Assembly: GCA_013398275.1 (NCBI GenBank)
Contig: VZSE01006029.1
Location: 1,516,000 to 1,579,999 of the forward strand
Length of the DNA: 64,000 bases
Direction: 5' to 3'
Origin: Promerops cafer
Taxonomy: Eukaryota > Chordata > Aves > Passeriformes > Nectariniidae
Both the position numbers and the translations under genes were made by a program. The notes under the pieces were generated by a model, which saw only the letters and a program-made list of their open reading frames with translations, did no database searches and was not told where the DNA came from. Within the stretch, counting starts at the first letter, position 1; every line of letters begins with the position of its first letter. Of the stretch, positions 1 through 12,000 are shown piece after piece.

Positions 1-337
1 TGGATAGATGGGCCAAGGCCAAATGTATGAGGTTCAGTAAGGCCAAGTGCTGCAGGCTGGGGCAGAGTGGTTGGAAAGCTGCCCAGTGGAAAAGGACCTG
101 GAGGTGCTGGTCAACAGCCAGTTGAACATGACCCAGTGTATACCCAGGCAACTGAGAAGGCCAGTGGCTTGCTGGCCTGTATCAGAAATAGTGTGGCCAG
201 CAGGACCAGGGTAGTGATTGAGATGCTGAAGCTGTGTTCAGTTTTGGTCTCCTCAAGAAAGACGTTGAGGTGCTGGAGCATGTCCACTTGATAATCTTGA
301 AAGACTTTCCCAACCTATATTATTCAATGATTCTATA
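1..337 (+). mobile_element. CR1 LINE fragment, 3' portion, internally deleted
   Basis: Non-LTR retrotransposon remnant, reading left to right; the window opens inside it. Blocks typical of avian CR1 are visible in order: the GGCCAAGTGC block, the GGACCTGGAGGTGCTGG block near 98, CTGGCCTGTATCAGAAATAG near 174, GTGGCCAGCAGGACCAGGG near 192, and TGAGGTGCTGGAGCATGTCC near 266. The 3' end follows directly (CTTGATAATCTTGAAAGAC near 288) with a CAATGATTCTAT tail. Compared with full CR1 as I remember it, DNA is missing near 50, near 219 and near 285. The open frame at 67-291 is the decayed element, not a host gene. Family-level subclassification was not attempted. Confidence 0.93.
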
Positions 338-3300
338 TTCAGATTCTCTTTCCCCAACAGGCTATAAAGTGAGATGTTAAGAGTTCATGTGATTGTCAAG
401 GAATGTTCCTGGCACAATCCAGAGAGTCCTTCACACTGGATTACCAGTGCTGGGGTCTTGTGCACTTTATCATACTCTCTTTAATGACTAAGAAAAAAGA
501 GTAGGTTAAATATTTATTTGAACTCTCAGGGGAGTCTTGTCTTTCAGCATTATCCTTTCATTTTACTAATTTCTGAATTTCATTTCACTATATTTTAAAC
601 CCAAAACTAATAAAAACTGTTGAGTGGGTAGTCAGACCTGTGTTACAAGTATTTTCCAAGTAAAGTCTATATTTTAAATGAAATATCTGTAATTCAGTTA
701 AAGAGAATTAATTTCACAGTTTTGAAAAAAAATCATTTTTGATATGACTCATGACCATGAAGGCAATTACTGTCATCAGATGTACTTGGAGCAGATATGG
801 TTTCATATATAAAATCACTGCCATTTTTTATCTGCTGAATAAAAGAATTTAATAGTGGTAATAATAATAACAATAATAATAATAGCTGTGAAAAAATGAA
901 AGCCCTCCCATTTACATCTGGGGTTTTTTAACCCCAAAAATATGAGAATGAAAATGCTTTTATATTGATACATACTGTGTTTTAAAACCTGTTCAGATAT
1001 CAGGACAGATCTAAGTGTGTATGTTGCTGGACCATACAATTTTTTACATGGTAAGTCCCTGTTGGCCTATTATAAGACATGGGGTCTATAAAACTTCATT
1101 CATGTGCAGCATCTGTGTATTGAGAAAATGCATGTAGACTGCTCTTACAAAGCCTTAGATACATTAATATCTCTATCCAAGTAAAGGTGAGTCTGTTACA
1201 TGAATGAGAATTGTGTAAATATTAAAAAAGCATGTATGGTTAATTTTGCATTCTAATAATTCTGGGATTTTCATTTGGTACTTCCTCATGAACATTCAAG
1301 TTTAGCATCTGCTTCTTAAGCATGATATCTTGCTGAAAAAATTGCTTTTTGGAGTATACAGCAATAACAAAAAGGATTACCTCAAGTCAACACTGGTTAT
1401 TTGAAGTGCTTCTTGAAGTGCAGTACCACATGCCAATATTGTGTTCACCTATTGTATCTGAAGTGTGCTACAAACTTTGGAAATCACATTGCCTTGACTA
1501 TACAAAGCATTTACTCTTCTTTCCTGCAAAACAAATAACTCAAATGGCTTCTTTAATCATGTGTTTCTTCCTTAAGGAAGGAAATTTGGTGTTTTTCTTA
1601 CCACAGCTGATACTTGCCATCTATAAAAACGTTGCCTGGCTTTCTACAAATTCTTATCACAGGCTTCATTGCTCTTCTCTGGATAGACATGTTGCCCATT
1701 TCTGACAACAACAGATGCAGTGCTTTCAGAGTCTACAGAAAGTAATGGTGCCTGACATTTCTAGGGTGAAAGTCTCTCTATGCTTTTAGTGCTAATGGAA
1801 ACAGACTTTTATTCTTCTTGAAAATCCTAAGCCAGAATGTAAATGGCTATATAGTAAAAAGAACAGATTCCTTTTTAATCACAGAAAATAAAGAAACTCT
1901 CTTATTGTAAAGTTGTAGAAGTTTTGAAACAACCCAACACTTTCTATCCAGAGTTTGTTTTTTTTAGTACCTATTAGATAACATTTATACTGAACATCTA
2001 CTAATATTTGTACTTTATACATAAGGGAATTTGACAACAGTTTGCATGACATCAGTGGCAAATATTTACAAATGAGAACAAACCCCAGCCAGATTGTCTA
2101 TAGAGATTCACAGAACCTTTTTAAGTTAGGATGGTGTGTTCAGATGGCTTATACTCAATGAAAATCTCAGTTACTTTGAATTAGTCCTGTAGCAGTTCTG
2201 AAGTAGATTCTCTACTTAGCGAAAGAGACTTGATAAATAATATTTTGTTTCTTTCCATAGGAGCTAAGGATCCAGTGTAAAGAATTCTCTATGGTCCAAA
2301 ACAGGAAGAGAAATTTTAAGATATTTTAGAGGATAATTTGAAGGGCAGGGAGTTTTCCTAATGGTTGTTTTCCTAACAATGGTAAATGTACAGGCTTAGC
2401 ATCTGGGAAGTGATATTCCATGAATAATTAGTACTGAACAACGATGCTTGGATATCATCTAATTCCTGTAATAGCATATTTTCAGTGTATAGAACAGCCT
2501 CTTTTGAATTCTTGCTTCAGGCCTGAAGAATCTGTAATATTCTGTGTTTGACTACCATCATATTTACATCACGCTGAAAGAGGCTGCTAAAAAAGTGCTG
2601 TTACTCGTGGTACTAAAGCCTTAACACCCCAACACACGTACCCATTCTGAGGCATCTGTGTAATGTATATGCAGCAGAACGTGATGGCATTCACCCACAC
2701 TTGATGTTAACTGAATACTTCACACTTTGTCAGACAGTGGCCTAAGTCCTTGGAAGTCATTGATGGTCAAAGTTTCAAGCTGACCGTAAAGTCTCGAGTT
2801 TGCAGACGTACTGTATTTTTGCATGATGCACTCAGCATTATGTGACTGGGCTGTTGCCCATTGTTGTCAGCTTTGTCATACTGGCTTTTGGAAAAAAGTA
2901 GTCCTGAAGAGGCCAGTTCTCAGGCACAAGAAACTCTTAATGCAACAAAGAAATCAGGCTAATTTCAAGAAGTTTTTCAAATAAAATGTTCCAGGTTCCT
3001 TAGTTCAGTGAAATATTTTAATCTGGGCAAAGCAATCTGCAGCCATTCTCAATGGGGCTGGAAGACATAAAATCTAATTGAAACAGCCCCATGAAACATA
3101 TTAATTTACAAAAACTGCATGATCCATCAGAAAATTGTTCTGATGGAAAAAAATCTGTGCTGGTCTCTTTGAAACTTTACTTCAGGTAATATACAAAATA
3201 TTTCCCTCCAGTTTTTGGCCTCTTAAGAAGCCACATATTGATGTCTTCAATCAGAATGCCACTGATATCAGGACAATAGTTTGGTACCATCAGCAACTGT

Positions 3301-4564
3301 TCAGAGATGTGATTATACAGTCATTAAAGAGGCAGGTTCTGAACTGTTTTCTTTTTAGTTGTGCTCTTCTGGAAGTTCCAAAACGACATGAGCTCATTAG
3401 GTATTCTTCACTTGAAAGCTAGGAGTGAAATGTCTTATTTTAATTTTTTTCTTACTTAAGTTTTCTCTGGTTTTGTTTCACTTAGCCTGTTTCCTTCTGG
3501 CCTCTATGGGAACAAGAGTCTCCCATGATCATCTCAAAACATTGAATTCATGATCATCTAAGTCTCCTTGGCCTGTGGAATGGCTGTTTTAAAATCTGTA
3601 TCTTTAAATGCCACGTCTAGTGCTATTTGGAGTCATTTTAGAAGACCACAGTCCACTTGTCTAGGTATAGAAAAGAATTGCCCTAGCTGTTAAACCAGGT
3701 GCTGAGCCTCTCTCCTGCCTTTACGTCCCCCATTCACTTGACTGTAGAAATCAATTTTTTCTGGTAGCCTTGATTATGTCAACAAAGTAAAGAGTTAATC
3801 TCAGCTGGGTAACTTCTTATACTGATGTGCACACACACTGAGTATGCAACAGAAGAAGAGCAGGAAAGTTACACAGATAGAAAGTCATCAAACTCCTGAA
3901 CACTGTCATTAATGCAGAATTTTGTCACCCACAGAAGTTTTGGTTTTGATCTGAGTTACAATGGCCATTTCAGGTCTCAGTCATTTTAGTCTTATCAGAT
4001 TGTATGTGGGAGTTTATTGGTTGCCAGTGACTTGGAAAGTTTACATTTGGGAGTTTTACACTGTACTTTTGTTTTTGTTTTGGTGTTTTTTAATTTTTTT
4101 AATCTTTTCTTTTTATAATGTTCTGATGAAATTTCACGAAGAAATTTTATACTTCAGTTTTCTGTTGTCATTTGAGGACAGAACTCTTCAAACTTAGCAA
4201 CCATCATCATAGCATAGTTACATCAGAACTCACCAGGAACAGTGACTCAGAAGGTGTCAAGTTCTTGCTCTAAAACGAACACTCAAAACTGAATTAAAGG
4301 TTAAAACTAGACAAGAACTTAACAGAAAAAATGGGATATATATATATTAACACATATGTATTCCACCAGTGGTCACATCACTTTGGTTCAACCTGGATCA
4401 ATGGAACTCATAACATCAATCCAAACAAATTGTGTGAAAAGAACATTATCTCCAAAACCAGACAAGATTTTGTTTTGAATGAAATGACATTAAGTGGTCC
4501 CAGAGTCACGTGCATTTCAGTACTTTCAGGGGAAGAGAAAGGCTATTTACTCTGGCAGAACCCT
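338..4564. other. Gene-free AT-rich DNA
   Basis: I see no supported gene here. Open frames are short (up to 118 codons at 1349-1705) and lack coherent splice framing. An imperfect AAT repeat lies at 859-884 and T-rich patches at 4070-4110. A good 5' splice-site match (AAAG followed by GTGAGT) occurs near 1183, but it follows only a short, unconvincing open segment. Confidence 0.6.
859..884. repeat. Imperfect (AAT)n microsatellite
   Basis: Roughly nine AAT-type units, interrupted once by a C near 871. Confidence 0.85.
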
Positions 4565-4800
4565 GCAAAATATAATGACATAGAGTTAAAACGATTTAAG
4601 TGAAAGTAGAAATACAGCAGTACTTTTTTAACAATGAGGTAATTTCTGGTACAGGTTACCAAGAGAAATATAAAAATTTTTAAGGAAGATTTTGTTCCAT
4701 TCCAGTCAAAATTTAGTATCAACCTCTGGAAGAATAATGGAATGCAAAAACCATCCTGTGCTTGATTCAGGAGCCATCTGAGATGTTCTAGGAGATGTGA
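4565..4800 (+). mobile_element. Ancient CR1/L3-like LINE, 3' end remnant
   Basis: A series of weak blocks follows the order of the 3' end of old amniote CR1-type elements: a 'gtacaggttaccaagagaaa' block near 4651, a stretch in the place of the conserved 'phenylalanine-lysine' region near 4675-4700, and 'gagccatctgagatgttcta' near 4771. The last resembles the degenerate end before the tail. No tail repeat survives. The match is from memory and the boundaries are soft. Confidence 0.4.
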
Positions 4801-5731
4801 TCTGGTTTCCAGATACTGTGCAAGTACAGGTCTGTCTTTAGAGCAGTGTCACAACTGCTTGTCCTGGACTTGCCTCGTACCCTGTGGCATCTAAACTGGC
4901 TCTAGGTGTTTATGTGTGAGCAGCTCGTACTATAGGAAATGGAGCTGATCTGCTAATAGTTGGCCTTCCTGCATTATTTCATACCATTTTCAGATGAAAA
5001 TGGAAACTGGATTGCCTTTAATTTTTCTGTTTTGTAACATCAGACTTGTGAATCCATGAAGATAATCTCGTAACTTTATTTCTGGAAATTTGCAAGAAAG
5101 TATATGAGCTTGTTTCCTCTGAAACATTCTTAATGGATTTTTTCTGTGCTGCCTTATAACAAAAGTAAATTTCAAAAGAACATGCATTGTGAAACTGTTT
5201 GAATTTAGCCTTCATTATTGTGTTCCAGGACAGTTTAAAAATCCTTAACTCACTAGCTATCTAATGACATAACTGACTAGAGATCAAGCAATGGACACAT
5301 TATTTTCCTGTTGCATTTCTGGTCTGGATTTTGTTATTCATTTCTGAGTAATGCTATTCATCCAGGAGAGCTCTGTGAAAATGTAAGTGTAAATGCTACA
5401 CAATGTGAGCCAGGGATGAAGAGAGAAGTAGTGGATTCAAGGCTTTTGGGCTATAATGTGCTGCTTTCTAGATAATGGTCTCTCGGTGTTATAAAGAAAA
5501 GCAAACATATCATTAAGAAAGAGCTCCATAAAAACGGCCTGTCAAATACCTTAAGCTTCATTAGTTTAGATTAATGACTTACTTGATCTACATGACAATA
5601 GGTGAAGCAAATCTTTGTTTATTTATTGACAATTCAATGTAACTGTGACATGCATAAACAGGCTTCCTCCTGATTAGTTCCATGTTTTAAAGTAACTTTG
5701 TGTTATAAAACTTGTTAACTACAGTATCATT

Positions 5732-6283
5732 TTATTGAACTCTGCTCTGTGAATGATGTGATCTACATTGAAAGGCGTCAATATTGCAGCCATTCCTGGC
5801 AGGCATTGGAGCATTATGTACACAGATTGGAGTAGATATCTCATTGTACAAATCCACAGACCCAGAAAATGTCCAGTTATTGAGACTGCACTGAAAGGAC
5901 AATGTTTTATTCATAGGATCTGTGATGCAAGGTCAGAGAATGAAACCTGAACTAAGTGTAAGGTTCAGATTAGTTTCACGGTTTTGCAGAAGACCTCCCT
6001 GAAGGTTAGGTCTCTGAAAGCACCAGTCCTTTCCCAAATATCCATGGCAAGGGTTTGTAGCACACGGCATAGCATTTGTATGAATAAGTTGTTGGGGAGT
6101 GATTTCCAGTGTGAAGCTCCTATAAAGCTCTGCAAGGGGGAGACAGAGTGGCAGAAAGTAAGTTATGTAAGCCTTTTGTAACAGAACAGCTTTTCCAGAA
6201 AATGCTTGTGGAGTAACGGTACACGGATGTTGAGTTTTGTCATGTGTTTTTGTTCGTATGAAATAATTTTTATTTTGTTTCAT
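5732..6283 (-). other. 184-codon segment with one in-frame stop, cysteine-rich, unassigned
   Basis: Read on the minus strand from 6283, the frame starts at an ATG and stays open to a TGA at 5933-5935. It then continues in the same frame to a stop at 5732. The conceptual product has about ten cysteines and three N-glycosylation sequons (NLT, NKT, NWT), which suggests a secreted or membrane-external protein if it was ever coded. A strong 3' splice-site-like tract (pyrimidines then CCTTGCAG) lies inside it near 6136-6157, so the real exon, if any, may begin there. Decayed envelope-like glycoprotein, old host exon and chance are all possible; I recognise no family. The opposite strand holds a competing two-exon model (5990-6355). 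Confidence 0.15.
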
Positions 6284-6355
6284 TTACAGTTTGGAAGCCA
6301 TAGTACCATTGACACGCAGTGGTTCTCCCTTATTCATGCTCCTGAAAGCACATAG
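5990..6355 (+). other. Candidate pair of coding exons (5990-6157 and 6290-6355)
   Basis: The first candidate exon follows a pyrimidine-rich acceptor (ending TTTTGCAG at 5989). It is 168 nt long, open in phase 0, and ends AAA just before GTAAGT at 6158, a near-perfect donor. The next acceptor (TTTGTTTCATTTACAG, ending at 6289) is strong. The following segment continues in phase 0 for 21 codons to a TAG at 6353-6355. The intervening intron would be 132 nt. The first exon translates to a cysteine-containing stretch; the product is unknown. No AATAAA lies close downstream, no upstream exon was found, and the minus strand is also largely open here, so this may be coincidence. Confidence 0.18.
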
Positions 6356-7214
6356 CTGAAAGTTATTTTCTTTAGCAGCAGCTATTTCAGATAGAACAGG
6401 TCATGTTGTCTCTTATTATGCCACTTTCATGCTTTGAATTATAAAGATCTGTTTTCACTGACTTGTAAATTTGCCAACTTGTTTGGGCTTTGGTATTTTA
6501 TAGATTCAATGTTGACTTCAGTTTGCAGCTCTTGGAAAAAGCCAACCAAAACCTTTCAAATGAGCTGATACACGGATCCAAGGTCAAGGCAAAGAAGAGG
6601 TCAAAGAAGGGAGGAATGAGAAAAAAAAAGGCTTTGCTCAGTTTGCACATGGCTGGGTGAACACATGTCCTGAGTCTCACTGTAGTTCTGCTGCTGGTAA
6701 AAATGACAAAGTAATGGCAAACTGTTATCTCAGGGGTCCACAGCTGACCCGCAAGAACTACTTTGCTTCTATCTGCTCTCTGCTAAAATCTCCAAAGTTC
6801 TTCTCCACCTCTTTTATTGGTTGTCACAGGAAAGAATTTCTTCTGTTTTCTTCTTTTAAAAACCCTGAAAAGGTCACATGTAAAAACACACATGAGAAAA
6901 GCTAATAGGGTAAAAATATTAAAACAATTTTTCCTCCTAAATTGTGAAGGAAATGTCTTCAGTAAAATATGTGGGTCCAACAGTTAATCAAATTATAAAA
7001 GGGACATTCACTAAGGTGAGGTTATTGGAGAAAAATACCCTCAAAATTAATTCCTTGTGTCAACATTTATTGCAGAAGAGGCCAGAGATTCCTACTCCAG
7101 AGCTACACTTTACCAGAACATAAGCCCACAGTATTGCTTCCATCAGGAATTCTTAAACAACAGAAATAAACAACTACTAAACTATTTTCTGTAAACAACA
7201 GTCTGTCATTTAAA
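6356..7214. other. No gene seen
   Basis: AT-rich DNA. A lysine-rich open stretch at about 6476-6660 (+) arises from a purine-rich run (6570-6640) and ends in TGA. It lacks a convincing donor or acceptor, so I do not call it. Confidence 0.55.
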
Positions 7215-8190
7215 TGACTTGTATTACCTGAAGAATGGAAAGTGGCAAATATCTCACAAAAAAATTTAAAGATTTTCTAGATTAACTCAGACAACTACAA
7301 ACCAATGAATTATATTTATGTAGGAGCAAATCTGTAGGAATATTCAATTTTACAGACTGAGTAATAAAAGAAAAACATGATTTATTATGAAAAAACCAAC
7401 CTAGCCTTGGCAAGGAGAAATCATGACTCATGTATCAGTCATCTTCAGAGAAGCCACTGAGCATATGGTTCAGGTGAAAGTATAAGAAACAGATGGTAGG
7501 AGTGGGTAGCTGGTTTTCAGAAAGAAAGGCGCTCAAACATATTCTACATGTGAAAAATGTGCCATTCGACATATTCGTAAATGGATATCGCTTGAAGGAT
7601 AAGGAGAGAAAAAATCTGAAAATTATCCAGAATTATTTGGGATAATCTAAAGCTGATTGTAAGAAGTTGTCAAGGAACTCAAACTTACAAGTAGGTGATA
7701 AACAGTTAGATGAAATTACATGATTAAGAAGTGGAATTTAAAGCCTAGGAAAAGAAATAACCTACAAGTATTAGTAAAGGATGGCCATCAGTGTAATTAC
7801 TACCATTCCAGAAAGAGATTTGGTAGCTGCAAACTGCTCTTCAAAACAACAGCTTAGAATTCAGCAGTGTCTATAAATATAACTAGAATCTGAAGAATAA
7901 TTAGGAAAATAATTAGGAGCATAACAGAATACATAATCATGTCCCAGTGTATATTAATTAAGCTATAAATATTTCAAGATTTCATTATTCTAAATTTAAG
8001 GACACTGGGGTTCTAGGAATGCCCAAGCAAAGGAAAAAGGTATAATAGAATTACCAAAGATCCAGACAAAGACAACAAAATAAGCAGAGATGTGGATTGT
8101 CTTTTGCATAGCTAGAAAGCAAATAAAAATAAAAAGAGAAATAAAAAATGATTTGGAAAAATAGGTTAGAGCACAAGTGATATTTGTAGA
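7215..8190 (+). mobile_element. Ancient, decayed CR1/L3-like LINE (reverse-transcriptase region)
   Basis: The sequence follows the order of an old amniote CR1-type LINE over nearly 1 kb, heavily mutated and out of frame. Blocks recalled from that family are visible. They include 'acctgaagaatggaaagtgg' near 7228, a 'gatgaacatgatttattggg'-like block near 7372, 'ggcaaggagaaatcatg' near 7409, 'cgacatattcgtaaatgg' near 7568, 'gctgattgtaagaagttgtc' near 7652 and 'ccagaaagagatttggtagc' near 7808. A 'gacaacaaaataagcag' block follows near 8068. Many indels destroy the reading frame, so it is inert. The assignment depends on my memory of consensus order; boundaries may be off by 50 bases or more. Confidence 0.6.
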
Positions 8191-8355
8191 ATGGAGATGA
8201 TCAATAGCAAACAACTGAAAGTTCAAGTAATACCACCAAACGGTATGGTTTTTAAAACAAGTTTAGAAGGGGATCTCAGAAATTCGGGCAGGCTGCATCC
8301 ACTGCTGGCCACCACACATGATGAGCTGCAACCTCCAGAATAAGTCAGTCAGGTC

Positions 8356-8877
8356 TTGCTGCAGGCTGGCTCACTCTACTCACTGCTCAAAGGAGAGCGA
8401 GCCTGGGCTCACCTTCAATGCACCCCTTCTGCCTACATTTACATTCAACAGTCAGAAATGAGAAAATGGAAAATTAAAGTTCTCTGTGCAACTCTTACTG
8501 AAAATTCCTTTTCGAATACGTATTGTGACATAAGTATTTATTATTATCATTTTGCCCTTTTCATCTCCTGCAATACTCTCCCATTCCTGGCGGCCTTGGC
8601 AGAATATATTTTCACCAGTTGCAGTTGTCTGGTGACTGTCACAGGGAACTTGAAGAAAATAGCAGGTCAAATGAAGTCAAAATCCCTTGAATACAGCCTG
8701 CAGAACCCTCTCCTATCATACCTTAGCTTGTGTGCCAAGGATGCCTTGCAGGCAGATATCCACACACTTTCTGCCTTTGAACTGCATAGCATCAGCACTG
8801 TAATTGTAGCCAACGTATGGGTGTTAGCTCGAGACGTGTTTTCCATACTCTGCTCCCTTTTTGGGATCTCTTCTTAA
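8356..8877 (+). other. 173-codon open frame, probably not a gene
   Basis: The longest uninterrupted frame in the window. It begins with TTG, with no good ATG context at the left end, and ends at TAA. The translated product is rich in Ser, Leu and Tyr with no motif I recognise. The left part (8280-8440) is richer in GC than its surroundings. One frame this long is roughly what chance allows in 64 kb over six frames. It could also be part of an unidentified retroelement. Confidence 0.2.
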
Positions 8878-8966
8878 AGAGGGACTTAAGTCAGTTTGGT
8901 GGAATTTAAGCTCCTAACCAAGAGGACATGCAGCCATAAAACATTAGGAAGTCACATCAAATTGGA

Positions 8967-9012
8967 GTTTTTACAGCTCGTAACTGATTTTTTACAGCTC
9001 GTAACTGTAATT
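8967..9012. repeat. 21-bp direct duplication, two copies
   Basis: Two adjacent copies of a unit containing TTACAGCTCGTAACTG start at 8971 and 8992. The copies differ only at their 3' edges. Confidence 0.85.
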
Positions 9013-12000
9013 TTTACCATAGTACGAGGGAATCTGATTAAGGAAAGTAATATGAACTTGCAATTTCAGCTAAAGTCAATAAGATTATGTAAGCTGCTAT
9101 ATGGTGTTGAGTGCTGTGAGAGATCTGATTTTCCTGTGTCTCAAATTCTGCTTGCTAATCACTGGAAAGACTTGTTTTTACATATGTGTTAACCACTCTG
9201 GCTATTGCATAGTGTTCATGCCACTCTTCAGCTCATAAAAGACTGGTGAAAATAATTAATTAATATTTATGTGTCACTCAGTTGTGAATATAATGAGTGT
9301 CACTGAAAAGAAAAATGTATTCTTCTGTCTTTAAATCTATGTTTTAGCAACAGCTGTGGCCAGATGTTGCAGAATGAAAGGGAAAAACAAATCCAGAATA
9401 TTGACTAAATTGTTCTTAAGACCATTTTGCATGTTGAATGAGGTAGGTTGTATGTGAGAAATTATTTTGTAATTGAAGACAACAGTAAAAGAGAATAATA
9501 ATATGCACACAGCCATAGAATGGCAATCCTAATTTTGACATTTCCTAGCTACTGAGAGCTTGCATTGAAAGCCTGCTTTTTAGATGTGTGATTTGTGTGT
9601 AATTTAAACCATGAGCTTTATATCAGCACTGATTTTTAGAAATTATATATATATATCCATTTGACACTTTCAGTCTACCATTTTCATATGAATTGAAAAC
9701 AAATGTATTCTAAGGCAATTTTAGGAACACTCACATTTTATGGTTCAGCCTGTCCAGAGTAGTGCTAGATTTATGCATAATAATGTCATCACATTCAAAG
9801 AAAATAGAGAGTTCAGTGGTGGATGGGTTATTGCAGATCAGTGAAAACAGAAAGATTGGTTTTCCCCTTCATATAAGGTCTATATTTAGCAGAGTGTGAC
9901 CATGCCATGACACCATACAGAAAAAGTGATAAAAGCATGCCTGTACAAGCTGACTACTTATATTGAAAATAATTCACTTTCTATTATACCAAATAGAGAA
10001 TATTGTTGTTTAGGAATTTTTAATATTTCTAGACCATATTTCCATTACCAGTGTCATGGGCAGCAGAAACACATACTCTGTTTCAACAGGTGGAGTCTGA
10101 ATAATGTTATTTGTAATTTTTTAAAAAAATGACAGGTACTAAAACAGTCACAATAGCCCAGAGCAGAACCACAAAATCTGCTTTTAATTCACTATTGTCC
10201 TCAAGAAATTGACTTTCTTCTGTGATATCATAGAAGATCCTATGTTTCAAGAAGAAGAGATTAGGATACAAAAATTAAAAAAGTTCTTCAGCTCCAAGAT
10301 GCGAAGAGTGGTCATCTGCTGCCTTTACTTCTTTCATGTGATGTTGGTCCGAAGGAAATTGTATTCTCAACACTTCTTCAGTTTCTCAGGAAGCATAAAA
10401 AAATTCCGTACTGTTCTGTCCTTCACATGGGAGTCCTAGAGGAAAGTGGTTTATCCCTGTAGGAGACTGTTAATGAGCTTGATGGAGTAGTGAACGTGAT
10501 TTTTTATGTATTGTATATATTTTTTCCCCTTAAATTAATAGCTGCAATCTATCCTTTCTTTCTCTAGTCATCTTTTATGTGGTAGCTAGCTACTTGGTAT
10601 CACAAACATCTGGAAGATAAATGTTCAGAGCATGAAACATTACTTTCATCCTCTATCCATGCTGAAGATCATACATCCAGGTTAATGTTAACATAATACT
10701 CCGTATGTAGAGTCAGGGAAGCAATCAGAAGGAATTGCTTGCAGGTCAGGAACAGATATGTGGAATTTTCCTTGAGATTTGTAGATGGTGAAGGGCTTCA
10801 GCTATGCAGGCTGTGCACAGAGGTTTGACCTCTGTATTCTGCCTCTTCGGAATCGCACTGACCACTGCCCAAACCTCCTGGGCTGTGCTGTTTGCCTGCT
10901 AGCTGTCCTCTGAGGCAACATCTGAACCAAGTGACTTCACTGAGCTCTTGGTATTGTTCTCAGTAGGTACCAGCACCAGCAGGAAGGCACAGAGCTGCCT
11001 ACAAGGCAGGGGCACAGCATCTCTGTTCAGAAGAAAACAGCTTTTTCTAGCTCCAGCAGCTACAAATTTGCTGATCTCAGAAGCAGTAAGGTTTATATCC
11101 CTTCCTAACTTAAAACAAATCCTGTTTAACTGAATTTAAAGCACACTTACTGCCAGTATAAATGCATGATCCTTTTCAAATCCTACTAAATCACTGGTCT
11201 CAGTGATTTCTTTGGCAAGGAAAAGCCAACGGAAGCACGGTGCAGATTAGGATGTGGATCCTGCCTGTGAAAGAATGGTCTCATGGACCAGGCAATAGAG
11301 ACAGGAGTGCATTAAAAGGTTCAGGTCCTCTCTCTGTCTGGTTTGGGAATATTCCCATTCCAGGATGACACAGGGGAAGAGATTGAGACGTAGTTAGATG
11401 TGTAAGGCATCTGCTGAGTTGTCTGTAGACAGGTATTTTGCTCTACATGGCCCAATTCCAGACTAATAAAACATTTTTCTTCAACTTGATAACCCCATAT
11501 GACAGGACATCCATGAATATCCTTTACTCTAAAGGGAAGTGAAGATTGGAAGGCTCAGCCATATACAGATGTATGTGTGCAGGGGAAGTTTTTAAGGCCA
11601 ACTCTTCTTCTGTTTAAGTTAGCATGGCATCACTCACTTGAAGAAAACAATGCCAATTTACAGTAGCTAAGGGTTCTGTATCTCGTGCTACATTGAAATG
11701 AATTTTTTCCCCCAGAGCTCAGGTGTCTAAGTCAGCTATCAAACTAGGAAAAAGGAAAGTCTTCCTCTTAAAGGGTGGCTCTGAATCTAAACCTGACCTT
11801 GCTGTGCCAAACTTTTGCCCAATGGATCCTATTCCTGTCCTTTGTCAGATCGCAGGGGACCTATTCAACTTTGAGGGGTATAGCAAGCATCTAAAGCTAA
11901 AGGCATTGATTATTCCATAATGAAGTTTTTTGCATGGAAATTATGTTAAAGCATCTCTTTAGTCAAAGAACATAGAAATAGACATCAGCCAAAGAGAGAC

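Noticed and set aside
67..291. Open frame at the window start
   Set aside because: It lies wholly inside the CR1 fragment.
6530..6660. Lysine-rich plus-strand tail
   Set aside because: It is explained by a purine-rich run, and lacks an acceptor with a usable pyrimidine tract.
8356..8877. 173-codon open frame as a gene
   Set aside because: TTG start, no splice or poly(A) context, no recognisable motif. One such frame is near chance expectation for 64 kb of six-frame AT-rich DNA.
9430..9460. let-7-like string TGAGGTAGGTTGTATG
   Set aside because: It lacks three bases of the mature let-7 core, and no complementary arm (CTATACAATCTACTG-type) follows within 100 bases, so no precursor hairpin is supported.
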